Source of the DNA: Dongia_B sp964406155
Lineage (GTDB): Bacteria > Pseudomonadota > Alphaproteobacteria > Dongiales > Dongiaceae
Assembly (NCBI GenBank): GCA_964406155.1
Contig: CAYOQR010000010.1
Span: 52,737-116,736, forward strand
DNA length: 64,000 nt
Direction of reading: 5' to 3'
Made by a program: the position numbers and the translations under genes. The stretch's first letter is position 1, and the number at the start of each line of letters is the position of its first letter. Positions 33,784 to 42,477 of the stretch are shown here, one piece after another. The notes below the pieces were generated by a model. That model was not told the origin of the DNA. It did no database searches and saw only the letters and a program-made list of their open reading frames with translations.

Positions 33784-34479
33784 ATGAAGCAGGAACTGAC
33801 CGGCTTCGACGCGGTGGAGCGCGATACGCTGCAGGAGCGGATCTATCGGCAGATCCATCGCAAGCTGCTGACTGGCCAGTTGCTGCCCGGCCAGCAGCTC
33901 AGCATCAACGCGCTGGTCAGCGCCCTGGGCGCCAGTGCGATGCCGGTGCGCGAGGCCCTGCGTCGCCTGGAAGCGGAACGCCTGCTGGTGATCGGCGCCA
34001 ATCGCAGCCTGACGGTGCCGTGCCTGAGCGAGGCCGAGATCATGGAGCTGCGCGATATTCGCCATGCAATGGAGGGTCTGGCGACGGAGCGGGCCGCCCC
34101 GCATGTCACGGCGACCGATCTGCAAGCGCTGGCGGCGTTCTGCAATGAGATGGAGGTCGCCATCGCCGAGACCGATCCAGCCCGTTATCTGGAAATCAAC
34201 TGGCGCTTCCATCTCTTGATTTACCAGGCGAGCCGCATGCCGCTGATGTGCAGCCTGATCCAGCAATTGATGGCGCGCGCGGCGCCTTATGTACGCTTGG
34301 GGCTGGCCGACAATCCGACCCATATGCGCCGCGCCATGCGGCACCATCGAAGCGCCTTGGCTGCCTTGCGGCGGGGCGACGGCCTTGCCGCGCGCCAGGC
34401 CATCGAACAGGACATCATCGGCGCGACGGATGACTTCCTGGCCCTGATGGAGGGGCGGGATGCGCGCAGCGGCGCTTGA
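33784..34479 (+). CDS. GntR-family regulator with FCD domain
   Basis: This 231-residue protein has an N-terminal winged helix-turn-helix (about 15-75; NALVSALGASAMPVREALRRLEAERLL as landmark). An all-helical FCD effector domain (about 85-215) contains the metal/ligand histidines in EINWRFHLLIYQ and MRHHRSAL. This is the FadR subgroup, usually repressors of catabolic genes that are released by an organic acid or sugar acid. It follows the aldehyde dehydrogenase by 27 bases and probably controls deoC and its neighbour via the 30297-30312 palindrome. Confidence 0.9.
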   Translation: MKQELTGFDAVERDTLQERIYRQIHRKLLTGQLLPGQQLSINALVSALGASAMPVREALRRLEAERLLVIGANRSLTVPCLSEAEIMELRDIRHAMEGLATERAAPHVTATDLQALAAFCNEMEVAIAETDPARYLEINWRFHLLIYQASRMPLMCSLIQQLMARAAPYVRLGLADNPTHMRRAMRHHRSALAALRRGDGLAARQAIEQDIIGATDDFLALMEGRDARSGA

Positions 34480-34525
34480 TCGGCGCGCCGCCGCAGGAGT
34501 GAAACCGTCTTAGGCGGGATCGGGC

Positions 34526-34624
34526 TTATCCCGCGCGCAGGCTGGCCCAGAGCAGGGTCAGGGCGAAGATACTTGTGGCGCCGACGACCATGCAGAGATA
34601 GGCGGTTTCAACGGTTGTCATCAT
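34526..34624 (-). CDS. 32-residue single-pass membrane peptide
   Basis: A tiny frame encodes a peptide that starts MMTTVETAYLC and has one hydrophobic helix (about residues 9-27, with VVGATSIFALTLLWA) and a basic C-terminus. A GAGAGG ribosome site lies at good distance from the ATG at 34624. The combination of a strong ribosome site and one clean membrane helix suggests a real small membrane protein. No family is recognised. It is followed by the GntR gene end (convergent) and lies downstream of the glycine-zipper gene on the same strand. Confidence 0.55.
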   Translation of the reverse strand: MMTTVETAYLCMVVGATSIFALTLLWASLRAG

Positions 34625-34731
34625 TGGACCTCTCGATATGTTGAGATGGTCCAATTCTACAAGGGGCGGCATGTTTCGATGTTGATCCAGATCAAGATCC
34701 GGACGGATTGAAACACCATATCGTCGTCGAT

Positions 34732-35343
34732 TCACATCACGCGCCAACTGCCGTCGGCCTGCTGGCAGGCGGTTCCTTGTACCCGCTGTTTCCGCCCGTT
34801 GATCTTGGCTTTGGCGACATAGTCGCGGCAAACGAGGCCGGAACGGCGGTACTGGCGCATTGGCGTGATGTCGTATTGCGCGCCGTAGCCCTGATTGTCC
34901 CAGGCGATCGGCCGTCCCACCGGGGCGTAAGCCATGGCCTGACCCATGCAAGAGCTGTCATTCGGGTCGAGGCTGTGGCCAATGGCACTTCCCAGCAATG
35001 CACCCAGAATGGCGCCACCGGCCGTCGTCGCCAAACGGGCGTCACCCTTGGCGATCTGGCTGCCCGCAATGCTGCCGAGGACACCGCCCGCGACCCCACC
35101 GACGACAGCCCCATTGGCACAAACCATCGGTGCCGCTGTGACCACGGGAGCCGGCTGCACGTAGACCGGTGCCGGCTGGGTGACAAGGACGTCACCGTCA
35201 TCCGAGCCATGCTTGTTGCGCCAACCATGCGCCGGCGCCCAACTCGGCGGGTCGGCATAGGTGACGCTCATATCGGAAGCTATAAATGCCGCCATCGTCA
35301 TGACGGCCGGGGCAACTTTAACCAGTTTTTTGACGTCAAACAT
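34732..35343 (-). CDS. Glycine-zipper surface-antigen-like protein
   Basis: This 203-residue protein has an N-terminal signal segment (about 8-30, VAPAVMTMAAFIASDMSVTYA) and a Pro/Val-rich linker. A glycine-zipper region follows (about 78-125, VVGGVAGGVLGSIAG and GGAILGALLGSAIGHSLD), as in the rickettsial 17-kDa surface antigen family. The C-terminus has YVAKAKINGRKQRVQGTACQQADGSW (a landmark only), the typical ending of that family with CR...G.ACR..DG.W. It is an envelope protein of unknown role. A GGGGAA ribosome site precedes the ATG. Confidence 0.82.
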   Translation of the reverse strand: MFDVKKLVKVAPAVMTMAAFIASDMSVTYADPPSWAPAHGWRNKHGSDDGDVLVTQPAPVYVQPAPVVTAAPMVCANGAVVGGVAGGVLGSIAGSQIAKGDARLATTAGGAILGALLGSAIGHSLDPNDSSCMGQAMAYAPVGRPIAWDNQGYGAQYDITPMRQYRRSGLVCRDYVAKAKINGRKQRVQGTACQQADGSWRVM

Positions 35344-35499
35344 GTCGTTCCCCGGTGGCGCGCCGGCCCCTTACCTAAACTCGCGGGCAATATCGCGAGG
35401 CGGGGCGTGATCTGCCAGCAATAATTCCGTGACCAAGCGCCCTCATTTATTGAACAGAGCCGGCGCCGCCGCCGCAGTAACCGCATCCATGGATGCCTC

Positions 35500-36636
35500 T
35501 CAGCGGCCGAGCTTGAGATCCTTGGGTGAGATCGTGTCGGCGCCGCTCGGCAGAGGCTGTACCGGATCGCCGATCCAGGTGTCGATATCGGTGAAGACCG
35601 TTTGTGCGTCGAGGTCGCGCAGCAGCAGGTGATGGCCGTGCGGATAGAGCGCGAGGCGGAGCTCGTTCTTGGGCAGATCCGGCAGTTGCGCCAGCATGCC
35701 GTGCACGGCATTGCCGCCCTGGATGTCTTCGCGACCGCCATAGAGGATCAGGCAGCGCGGCTTCTGCTGGTCGGCGCGGCAGAGATCCGGCACGGCGCGA
35801 TAAGCCCGCTCCATCAGATCGACCAGGCCGTAAATGGCATCGACCCGCGTATCCTTGATCACCAGCGGGTCGCGGGACATGGCCCGCAAGGCGGTGGTGT
35901 TGTCGGAGGGCTGCACGCGGATACCGCTGCCATAGACTGGCAGCCAGGGCATGAAATGGGCCATGAATTGCAGCAGATCGCGGTTGAACGCGCTCTGCGT
36001 TTCCCAACCCCAGACGGCGGGCGAGGCAAGGATGACGCCGTCGACCGGCAAGGGCTGGGCCTCGTCTTCGGCCGCCATGATGACGGAACCGCCCATGCTC
36101 TCGCCGAGCAGGAAGAACGGCTTGTCGGGATACTTTTCCTTGAGGAGCCGGATGGCGAGGCGCAGATCGTCGATCATCCGCTCGCCGCCGGGCCAGATGC
36201 CGCGCTGCGGCGTCGCGCCGAAGCCGCGTTGATCATAGGCGTAGACCGCCATGCTGCGCCGTGCCAGGCCCTGGCCCAGATTCGTCATGCCGCGGGAATA
36301 GTCGTTGAAGCCGTGCAGGGCGAGCACCACGGCCTTGATCGGCTTGACGCGCAGTGAATCGTCGCGCGGCAGCCATTCGCGCAGCGGCAGGGTGACACCA
36401 TCGGCGGTATGAATGGCCTTGTCGGCGAGACGCGGCTGATCGATATCGGGGCCGATGCTCTGCAGTTGCGGCGCACAGGCGGCGAGGGCGAGCAGCAGGG
36501 AAGGAAGCGCCGCCAGCCGCGTCAGCCTGCATGCGTGCCGAAGTCGAGAGATGAAGCGAGGGGAACGTGCGCGCTGATTCCGGAGGGCCATGAGGGCGGT
36601 CAGATCCTTTGAGACGCTCGACGACTGCGGCTGCAT
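35500..36636 (-). CDS. Alpha/beta hydrolase (monoglyceride lipase/S33 type), probable lipoprotein
   Basis: This 378-residue protein has an N-terminal hydrophobic segment ending in LALAACAPQ, a lipobox. If translation starts at the internal ATG at 36591, this gives a better signal peptide. The hydrolase domain (about 75-350) has VVLALHGFNDYSRG (oxyanion), nucleophile Ser180 in GESMGGS, YDQRGFG, and the C-terminal His in LYPHGHHLLLRD. This pattern is that of serine hydrolases acting on monoacylglycerol or lysophospholipid. It stands alone, with the AraC gene upstream on the same strand. Confidence 0.85.
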   Translation of the reverse strand: MQPQSSSVSKDLTALMALRNQRARSPRFISRLRHACRLTRLAALPSLLLALAACAPQLQSIGPDIDQPRLADKAIHTADGVTLPLREWLPRDDSLRVKPIKAVVLALHGFNDYSRGMTNLGQGLARRSMAVYAYDQRGFGATPQRGIWPGGERMIDDLRLAIRLLKEKYPDKPFFLLGESMGGSVIMAAEDEAQPLPVDGVILASPAVWGWETQSAFNRDLLQFMAHFMPWLPVYGSGIRVQPSDNTTALRAMSRDPLVIKDTRVDAIYGLVDLMERAYRAVPDLCRADQQKPRCLILYGGREDIQGGNAVHGMLAQLPDLPKNELRLALYPHGHHLLLRDLDAQTVFTDIDTWIGDPVQPLPSGADTISPKDLKLGR

Positions 36637-36778
36637 CCCTTGCTATTGCCGATGGTCCGGCCGCGACTGGTCCTGCATCCCGCCTTCTTCTCTGTAGCTA
36701 GCGGAATGGTTGCGCGCAAGCTGCCGATGGGGGGCGCTCAGATCGCCACGAGATCAGGCCATCATAGAGGTCAGGTCA

Positions 36779-36827
36779 CCGCGAGATCAGGCTGCCGCGA
36801 GATCAGGCTGCCGCGAGATACCGGCTG
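36779..36827. repeat. Tandem 16-bp repeat duplicating the araC 3' end
   Basis: CCGCGAGATCAGGCTG occurs at 36779-36794 and 36795-36810, and a third degenerate copy starts at 36811 inside the 3' end of the AraC-type gene, where it encodes the last residues and stop. Thus the end of the gene has been duplicated downstream of its own stop codon. Confidence 0.75.
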
Positions 36828-37579
36828 GGCGGGACGCCGAGCGCCTTCTTGAACATGGTGGTGAAGGCCGCCGGGCTTTCATAGCCGAGATCGAGGGCGA
36901 TCACCGTCACGGCCTCGCCCGCGCCGAGCCGGCGCAGGGCGTTGAACAGGCAGGCCTGGCGCAGCCACAGGGCGAGGCTCATGCCCGTTTGTTCCTTGAA
37001 AAACCGGGTGAAGCTGCGCCGGCTCATGGCAAGCGCGTCTGCCCAATCGTCGATCGTGTCATGCAGGTTAGGCTGCTCGAGGAAGCGGCGGCAATGCTGC
37101 GCCAGTCGCGTATCGCTGGGGAAGGGGAGCGACAGGGGCAAAGCGGGCAGCCGTCGCAATTCCTGCAGCAGCAGCGCCATGATCAGACCGTCCCGGCCAT
37201 CCGGCTCGTATTCGATCGGTGCCTCGACGGCGGCCTGCAGCAATTCGCGCATCAGCGGCGAGACGGAAAGAACCTGGCAGGTGGCCGGCAGGTCGACGGC
37301 GGCTGACCGGTCGATATAGAGGCTGCGCAGGGTCACCGGGCCGATCATGCGGACGCTATGGGTCACCCCCGGTGGTATCCAGACCGCTTCCGCCGGCGGC
37401 ACGACCCAGGCGCCCTGATCGGTCCGCACGGTCATGACGCCGGAAGCGCCATACAAGAGTTGTGCCCGGTCGTGATGATGCGGCTCGATTTCATGGGCGT
37501 CGGGATAGTCATTGCCGATCACCACGACCGGGCGTGGAATGACCTCTCCGAAATCCGCATATCTGACATTCTTAACCAT
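36803..37579 (-). CDS. AraC-family regulator with cupin sensor
   Basis: This 258-residue protein has an N-terminal cupin-like domain (about 20-95; EIEPHHHDRAQLLYGASGV, with VPPAEAVWIPPGVTHSV). A C-terminal double helix-turn-helix follows (about 155-255), with MSRRSFTRFFKEQTGMSL and LDLGYESPAAFTTMFKKALGV typical of AraC/XylS. It is divergent from the MFS exporter with a 123-base gap, so it probably controls that gene. The ATG at 37579 is used; the longer frame depends on an unlikely TTG. Confidence 0.9.
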   Translation of the reverse strand: MVKNVRYADFGEVIPRPVVVIGNDYPDAHEIEPHHHDRAQLLYGASGVMTVRTDQGAWVVPPAEAVWIPPGVTHSVRMIGPVTLRSLYIDRSAAVDLPATCQVLSVSPLMRELLQAAVEAPIEYEPDGRDGLIMALLLQELRRLPALPLSLPFPSDTRLAQHCRRFLEQPNLHDTIDDWADALAMSRRSFTRFFKEQTGMSLALWLRQACLFNALRRLGAGEAVTVIALDLGYESPAAFTTMFKKALGVPPSRYLAAA

Positions 37580-37702
37580 GGCCCATTCTCGAAAGAAACT
37601 GACCCAGTTGCGCAAGCAGGTCGTATCTTAACGCCTATGCTGCGACAATCCAACACATGCGCGGGACCATCTCTCCGCGCCTTGCCGATCGAGGAAACCA
37701 AC

Positions 37703-38920
37703 GTGACCAATCTTGCCGCAGCCGAGGGCTATAAAACGGCGGAAAAGACGGCGCTGGCCGTCCTGGTGAGCATCAGCTTCTGCCACATGCTCAACGACAT
37801 GCTGCAATCGCTGCTGCCGGCGATCTATCCCATGCTGAAGGAGACCTATGGTCTCAATTTCGGCCAGATCGGCCTCATCACCCTGACCTATCAGATCACA
37901 GCCTCGCTACTGCAGCCGCTGGTCGGCCTCTATACCGACCACCGGCCGAAGAATTACGCGCTCCCGGTCGGCATGGGTTTCACGCTCTCCGGCTTGCTGC
38001 TGCTCTCCCAGGCCAGCAGCTATCCGCTGTTGCTGCTGGCGGCAGCCATGGTCGGTACCGGTTCCTCCGTCTTCCATCCGGAATCCTCCCGCGTCGCGCG
38101 CCTTGCTTCGGGCGGCAAGCATGGCCTGGCGCAATCGCTGTTCCAGGTCGGCGGCAATGTCGGCTCGGCGGTCGGTCCGCTGGCGGCGGCCTTCATCATC
38201 CTGCCGCGCGGCCAGTCGAGCCTCGCCTGGTTCTCAGTCGTGGCGCTGCTCGCCATCATCGTGCTCTCCGGGATCGGCACCTGGTACAAGTCGCATCGCA
38301 AGGCCCGCGCGGCACGGCCCCGGGCGGAGGTGGCGCGGCCGGAGCTCTCGCGCCGCCAGGTCGGTACGGCGGTGGCCGTTCTGCTGGCGCTGATCTTTTC
38401 CAAGTATTTCTATCTGGCGAGCCTGACCAGCTATTACACCTTCTATCTGATCAGCCGCTTCCAGGTCTCGGTGCAGCATGCGCAGATCTATCTCTTCGTC
38501 TTTCTCGGCGCGACGGCGGTCGGCACCATCGCCGGTGGCCCGATCGGCGACCGGATCGGCCGCAAGGTGGTGATCTGGGGATCGATCCTGGGCGTGCTGC
38601 CTTTCACCCTGATCCTGCCCTACGCCAATCTGTTCTGGACGGTGGTGCTGACGATTCCGATCGGCCTCATCCTCGCCTCGGCTTTCTCCGCCATCGTCGT
38701 CTATGCGCAGGAGCTGATGCCGGGCAAGGTCGGCATGGTGGCGGGCCTGTTCTTCGGCTTCGCCTTCGGCATGGGTGGCGTCGGCGCGGCAGTACTGGGT
38801 GAGCTGGCCGATCTGACCAGCATCTCCACGGTCTATCGCCTGTGCGCCTTCCTGCCGCTGATCGGCCTCCTGACCGCGCTGCTGCCCAATATCGAACCGG
38901 AAAGGAAATGGCGCCGCTGA
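37703..38920 (+). CDS. MFS exporter, fosmidomycin-resistance (Fsr) type
   Basis: This 405-residue major facilitator protein has about 12 membrane helices. The start is the GTG at 37703, with GAGGAA seven bases upstream; an ATG at 37637 has no ribosome site. Landmarks are FCHMLNDMLQSLLPAIYPMLKE in helix 1 (HxxND is typical of Fsr), GLYTDHRPK in the first loop, GTGSSVFHPESSRVAR and GDRIGRK. Fsr-like proteins export small toxic compounds; actual substrates are unknown. Regulation by the divergent AraC protein is likely. Confidence 0.88.
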   Translation: MTNLAAAEGYKTAEKTALAVLVSISFCHMLNDMLQSLLPAIYPMLKETYGLNFGQIGLITLTYQITASLLQPLVGLYTDHRPKNYALPVGMGFTLSGLLLLSQASSYPLLLLAAAMVGTGSSVFHPESSRVARLASGGKHGLAQSLFQVGGNVGSAVGPLAAAFIILPRGQSSLAWFSVVALLAIIVLSGIGTWYKSHRKARAARPRAEVARPELSRRQVGTAVAVLLALIFSKYFYLASLTSYYTFYLISRFQVSVQHAQIYLFVFLGATAVGTIAGGPIGDRIGRKVVIWGSILGVLPFTLILPYANLFWTVVLTIPIGLILASAFSAIVVYAQELMPGKVGMVAGLFFGFAFGMGGVGAAVLGELADLTSISTVYRLCAFLPLIGLLTALLPNIEPERKWRR

Positions 38921-38952
38921 TCGCGCCGGATCACCGATATCGCATCCCAGGC

Positions 38953-38993
38953 AATCCCCGGCCGCCGTCAAAGCGGCCGGGGATTTTCTTTGT
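38953..38993 (+). terminator. Intrinsic terminator after the MFS gene
   Basis: A perfect 13-bp stem (AATCCCCGGCCGC at 38953-38965 and its complement at 38973-38985) with a 7-base loop is followed by TTCTTT. It starts 33 bases after the stop codon. Confidence 0.9.
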
Positions 38994-39054
38994 CATCCCT
39001 GGGCTAAAATCATTGTGTCCGAGGCATGACCGCCGTCTTGCGATGCAAGTATAT

Positions 39055-39085
39055 AAAGACTGTAAAAAGACTATATTTAGTCTTT
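39055..39085. promoter_or_regulatory. Triple AAAGACT operator of the toxin-antitoxin locus
   Basis: AAAGACT occurs at 39055-39061 and 39066-39072, and inverted (AGTCTTT) at 39079-39085, ending 24 bases before the antitoxin start. Direct and inverted half-sites at this position are typical of the autoregulatory operators of Phd/YefM antitoxins. Binding is inferred. Confidence 0.6.
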
Positions 39086-39108
39086 CCTCGCTGCCAGAGG
39101 ATACGGTC

Positions 39109-39420
39109 ATGCGATATTCATCTCAGATCAAGCCGATCAGCTAACTCAAGGCCAATGCGGCGGAGGTTCTGGCAAATCTTTCTGAACAGCGGGAGCCTGT
39201 GATCATTATCCAAAACGGAGAGGCGAAGGCGGTCCCGCAGGACGTCGCGACGTTCGAGGAAACTCAGGAAACACTCGCACTGCTGAAAATTCTGGCTTTG
39301 GGGAATCAAGACGTGGCAGCCGGCAAGGTCAAGCCGGTGGAGGATGTCGTTGCCCGGTTGCGCGCCGAGCGGACAACCGCTCGAAGACCGGCAGGCCAGC
39401 CAAGTTTGAAGTCTTACTGA
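39109..39420 (+). pseudogene. Phd/YefM-type antitoxin interrupted by a stop codon
   Basis: From the ATG at 39109 the reading frame gives MRYSSQIKPIS, a TAA at 39142-39144, then continues in frame as LKANAAEVLANLSEQREPV and IIIQNGEAKAVPQDVATFEE to the stop at 39418. The intact family reads PISYLKANAAE at this place, so a Tyr codon appears to have become TAA. The remainder, including the C-terminal ALLKILALGNQDVAAGKV (toxin-binding part), is well preserved, so the mutation looks recent. A restart at 39199 could make a short C-terminal fragment that lacks the DNA-binding half. Confidence 0.85.
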
Positions 39421-39440
39421 CCGCGGGTGCGGAGCGGGAC

Positions 39441-39725
39441 TTGGAAGCAATCTACGACTACATTGCAGAGTTCGATCGCCTCGCCAATGCCGATCAGACG
39501 TTGGGTCGATTAATGGAGGCCGTGGAGAGCTTGTCCCGGTTTCCAGAGCGCGGGAGTTATCCGAAAGAGCTGACCGCACTCGGCATCAAGGAATACAGGC
39601 AGACGTCGTTCAAACCCTACCGCGTGATCTGTCGCATCGTCGACAATCAAGTCATCATCTACCTGATTGCGGATGGTCGGCGCGATATGCAGTCCGTGCT
39701 GACCCAGAGGCTCCTCGGCATGTAG
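39441..39725 (+). CDS. ParE/RelE-family toxin with unclear start
   Basis: The frame carries a ParE-like core: ERDLEAIYDYIAEFDR, LSRFPERGSYPKEL, EYRQTSFKPYRVICRI and DGRRDMQSVLTQRLLG. Homologous-looking sequence (FEVLLTAGAERDL) extends upstream in frame to about 39402, but no ATG or GTG is available there; the first usable codon in frame is the TTG at 39441, which would remove the first beta strand. The toxin may be poorly made or already inactive. This would explain how the cell tolerates the broken antitoxin. The C-terminus is intact. Confidence 0.7.
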   Translation: MEAIYDYIAEFDRLANADQTLGRLMEAVESLSRFPERGSYPKELTALGIKEYRQTSFKPYRVICRIVDNQVIIYLIADGRRDMQSVLTQRLLGM

Positions 39726-39786
39726 CCGAGAGGAGCGTCCGGATCAGCACTCGGGAAGACTGAGCCCACCCCCTAAAGCAAGAGGG

Positions 39787-42477
39787 TCAATTAGAGCTGG
39801 CTTCAGCCTCGGCTTCGGCGGTGCGGCGGGGCCTGGGCATGGCGGGGCTGATGGTCGGGACGACGACTCTGGCTTTCTTCGGCGTGCCGAGCAGTGCCGG
39901 CAGGAAGATCAGCGCCGTCACCAGGGTCCAGATCAGGGAAATGACCAGCAGCTTCCCCATGCTCGCCGTGCCGGGATGATGCGACAGCCACAGGCTGCCG
40001 AAGGCGGTCGAGGTCGTCAGGGCGCTGAAGATGATGGCGCGCGTCAGGCTCGATTGCAGCAGGTTGCTGGCGCCGGCGCGCCAGGCCATGACGAAATAGA
40101 TGTTGAAGGCGACGCCGATGCCGAAGAGCAGCGGCAGCGCGATGATATTGGCGAAGTTGATCGGCTGGCCGACCACGACGCAGGTGCCGAGGGTCAGCAG
40201 CGCGGCGAGCACCAGTGGTGCCATGGTCAGCACCACATCGGCGATGTTGCGCAGGACCAGGGCCAGCAGCACGATGATCGACACCGCGGCCCAGATCGCC
40301 GCCTGTTCGAAGGCGCCGACGATGGTCTTGCCTGATTCCTGGATCGAGATCGGCGTGCCGGTCGCCTCCGGTGCGACCGCGCGGACGGCGGCGGTGAACT
40401 GTCTCAAGACGGCATTGTCGTTGCTGTCGCCCTTGGGGAAGACCTGGATGCGGGCCCGGCCGTCCGCCGTCATCCAATCCTGCTTCAGATCGGCGGGCAG
40501 GGAGGCCAGCGTCACCGGCTGCGCCTCGAGGGCGAGCTGCAACTGCTTCAGCGTCGTCTTCAAACCGGGGACCAGGGCATCGGTGACCTGGGTCCTGAGA
40601 GCCGGCGTGCCGGCCGCTACCTGGTCGAGCTGATCGGCGACGGTGCGGGCCAGCGCCGAGGCCGGGCCGTCCGTATTCGAGGCCGCCTCGCGCAGGGACC
40701 GCGCGGTCTTCGTCATCGCCGCGATATTATCTGCATCGCTCGGCGCCGGCTGCACCTCAGGCGGGGCCAGGGTGAAGCCGAGCAGCGTCGAGGCATCCTC
40801 GATCAAGGCAAGCTTGGCCTCCTGATCCTCGGGCACGAAGCTGGCGAGCGTGATGGTCTGCGACACCTCCGGCAGTTGCGACAACCGCGTCGCCATGGCG
40901 TCGGCGGCCTTCAGCGATGGCTCCAGGACGTCGATGGTATTGGGGCTCGTATTCGGGTCCCGCATCAGGTCGAGCAGGGTGGCGACGGATTCGACCTTCG
41001 GGCTCTTCAGGTTGATCGGATTGAAGTCGAAGCTGAGGCGCGGCAGCAGAGCGAGGCTGGCGACCGCCAGCAAAGCGAAGAGGCCGAGCACGACCCGGCG
41101 CCGGGTCAGCAGGAAGCGGTCGACCGGCTTCAGGAAGCCATAGCCGACCTCGGTGCGTTCTTCCGACGGCCGCATCACGCGCAGCAGGGCCGGCAGCACT
41201 GTCACGTTCAGCACGAAGGCGATCAGCATGCCGGTGCCGGCGATCAGGCCAAGCTCCGAGACGCCGCGATAATCGGTTGGCAGGAAGGCATAGAAACCGA
41301 CCGCGATCGAGACGGCAGCGAGGGCGAGCTGCTTGCCGACACCGATGCCGGCGGCCCGCAGTGCGGTCGGCAGGTGATTGGCATGGCGCCGCTCCTCGCG
41401 ATACCGCACGCAGTATTGAATGCCGAAATCGACTCCCAGCCCGACGAAAAGCACGGCGAAGGCGACGGAGATCAGGTTGAAGGGTCCGACCACGACAAGA
41501 CCGAAGGCCGCGGTCAGGATCAGGCCGACAGTCAGGGTCAGCATGATCGCGACGATCATGCGGATCGAGCGCAGGGCGAGCCAGAGCAGCAGGATCACGG
41601 CAACGACGGTGAGGATGCCTGTCAGCAGGGCGCCTTCCGCCAGGGTCGAGAATTCCTCATCGGCCAGGGGAACCGGTCCGGTCAGCCGCACGGTGACGCC
41701 GTGCTGCGGATTGAGCGACAGTTCCTGGGCGATCTGGCGGATGGCGTCGCTGGCATCAGCGCCGGGGGCGAGGGCGGTGTAATCCAAGACCGGCTGAACC
41801 TGGATGAACCGGCGCAGCTCGCGGGAATCAGGCTTCTGGTCGGTGATCAACTGGCGCCAGGACAGCGGCTTCGGCGTGCCGGCCAGGCTGGATTTCAGCG
41901 TATCGGAAAGGGCGCCGAGCGGCCGCTGCAGATCCTCCAGCTTGGCATCGCCATGTTCGACGCCGAGCAGGACGAGGGAGAGCGACTTCATGAAGCCGCG
42001 CAGGCTGGGATCTGCCGCCAATGTGCCGAGCAGCGGTTGTGCCGAGATCAGTTGCGAGGTGGTCTTGGCGACTTCGTCCTTGGAGAGGAACAGCAGGCCG
42101 TTGCGGTCGAAGAACGGGCCGCCGTCGGGGCGGCGGACGGTCTTGAAGAGGTCCTTCCGCTCGGACAGTTTCGCCGTCAGCGCGGCAGTGGCGCTTTCGG
42201 CCACTTCCGGCGTCACGCCGTCGACGACGATGACGATCTGATCCAGGCCCTGAGGGAAGGCGCGGTCGAAAGCGTCGTTGCGCTGCCGCCAGGGGATGTC
42301 GTCGGAGATCAGCTTGTTGCTGTCCGTGTCCATGGAGAAATGGGTGGCGACATAACCGAAGGTGCCGACCGTGGTGAGCACGGCGAGCAGGATGATCAGC
42401 CAGGCCCGCCGCGTGCAAAGATCGATCGCGCGGGCGATCAGCATATCGGCGAAGTGCAGTTTCGTTTTCTTTTCCAC
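39787..42477 (-). CDS. hpnN: Hopanoid transporter HpnN (RND/MMPL family)
   Basis: This 896-residue RND-type membrane protein has an N-terminal helix near residue 28, then a large periplasmic loop (about 50-265), a five-helix bundle (about 270-440), a second loop and a second bundle (about 720-875). The motif GVDFGIQYCVRYREE lies after helix 4 of the first bundle. This duplicated topology and its placement next to hpnIJKL identify the hopanoid-biosynthesis-associated RND transporter, which moves hopanoids to the outer membrane. The start is a GTG at 42477. It is transcribed away from hpnI. Confidence 0.85.
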   Translation of the reverse strand: MEKKTKLHFADMLIARAIDLCTRRAWLIILLAVLTTVGTFGYVATHFSMDTDSNKLISDDIPWRQRNDAFDRAFPQGLDQIVIVVDGVTPEVAESATAALTAKLSERKDLFKTVRRPDGGPFFDRNGLLFLSKDEVAKTTSQLISAQPLLGTLAADPSLRGFMKSLSLVLLGVEHGDAKLEDLQRPLGALSDTLKSSLAGTPKPLSWRQLITDQKPDSRELRRFIQVQPVLDYTALAPGADASDAIRQIAQELSLNPQHGVTVRLTGPVPLADEEFSTLAEGALLTGILTVVAVILLLWLALRSIRMIVAIMLTLTVGLILTAAFGLVVVGPFNLISVAFAVLFVGLGVDFGIQYCVRYREERRHANHLPTALRAAGIGVGKQLALAAVSIAVGFYAFLPTDYRGVSELGLIAGTGMLIAFVLNVTVLPALLRVMRPSEERTEVGYGFLKPVDRFLLTRRRVVLGLFALLAVASLALLPRLSFDFNPINLKSPKVESVATLLDLMRDPNTSPNTIDVLEPSLKAADAMATRLSQLPEVSQTITLASFVPEDQEAKLALIEDASTLLGFTLAPPEVQPAPSDADNIAAMTKTARSLREAASNTDGPASALARTVADQLDQVAAGTPALRTQVTDALVPGLKTTLKQLQLALEAQPVTLASLPADLKQDWMTADGRARIQVFPKGDSNDNAVLRQFTAAVRAVAPEATGTPISIQESGKTIVGAFEQAAIWAAVSIIVLLALVLRNIADVVLTMAPLVLAALLTLGTCVVVGQPINFANIIALPLLFGIGVAFNIYFVMAWRAGASNLLQSSLTRAIIFSALTTSTAFGSLWLSHHPGTASMGKLLVISLIWTLVTALIFLPALLGTPKKARVVVPTISPAMPRPRRTAEAEAEASSN

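Noticed and set aside
37358..37702. N-terminal extension of the MFS exporter
   Set aside because: It overlaps the divergent AraC gene and its promoter; the GTG at 37703 has a far better ribosome site.
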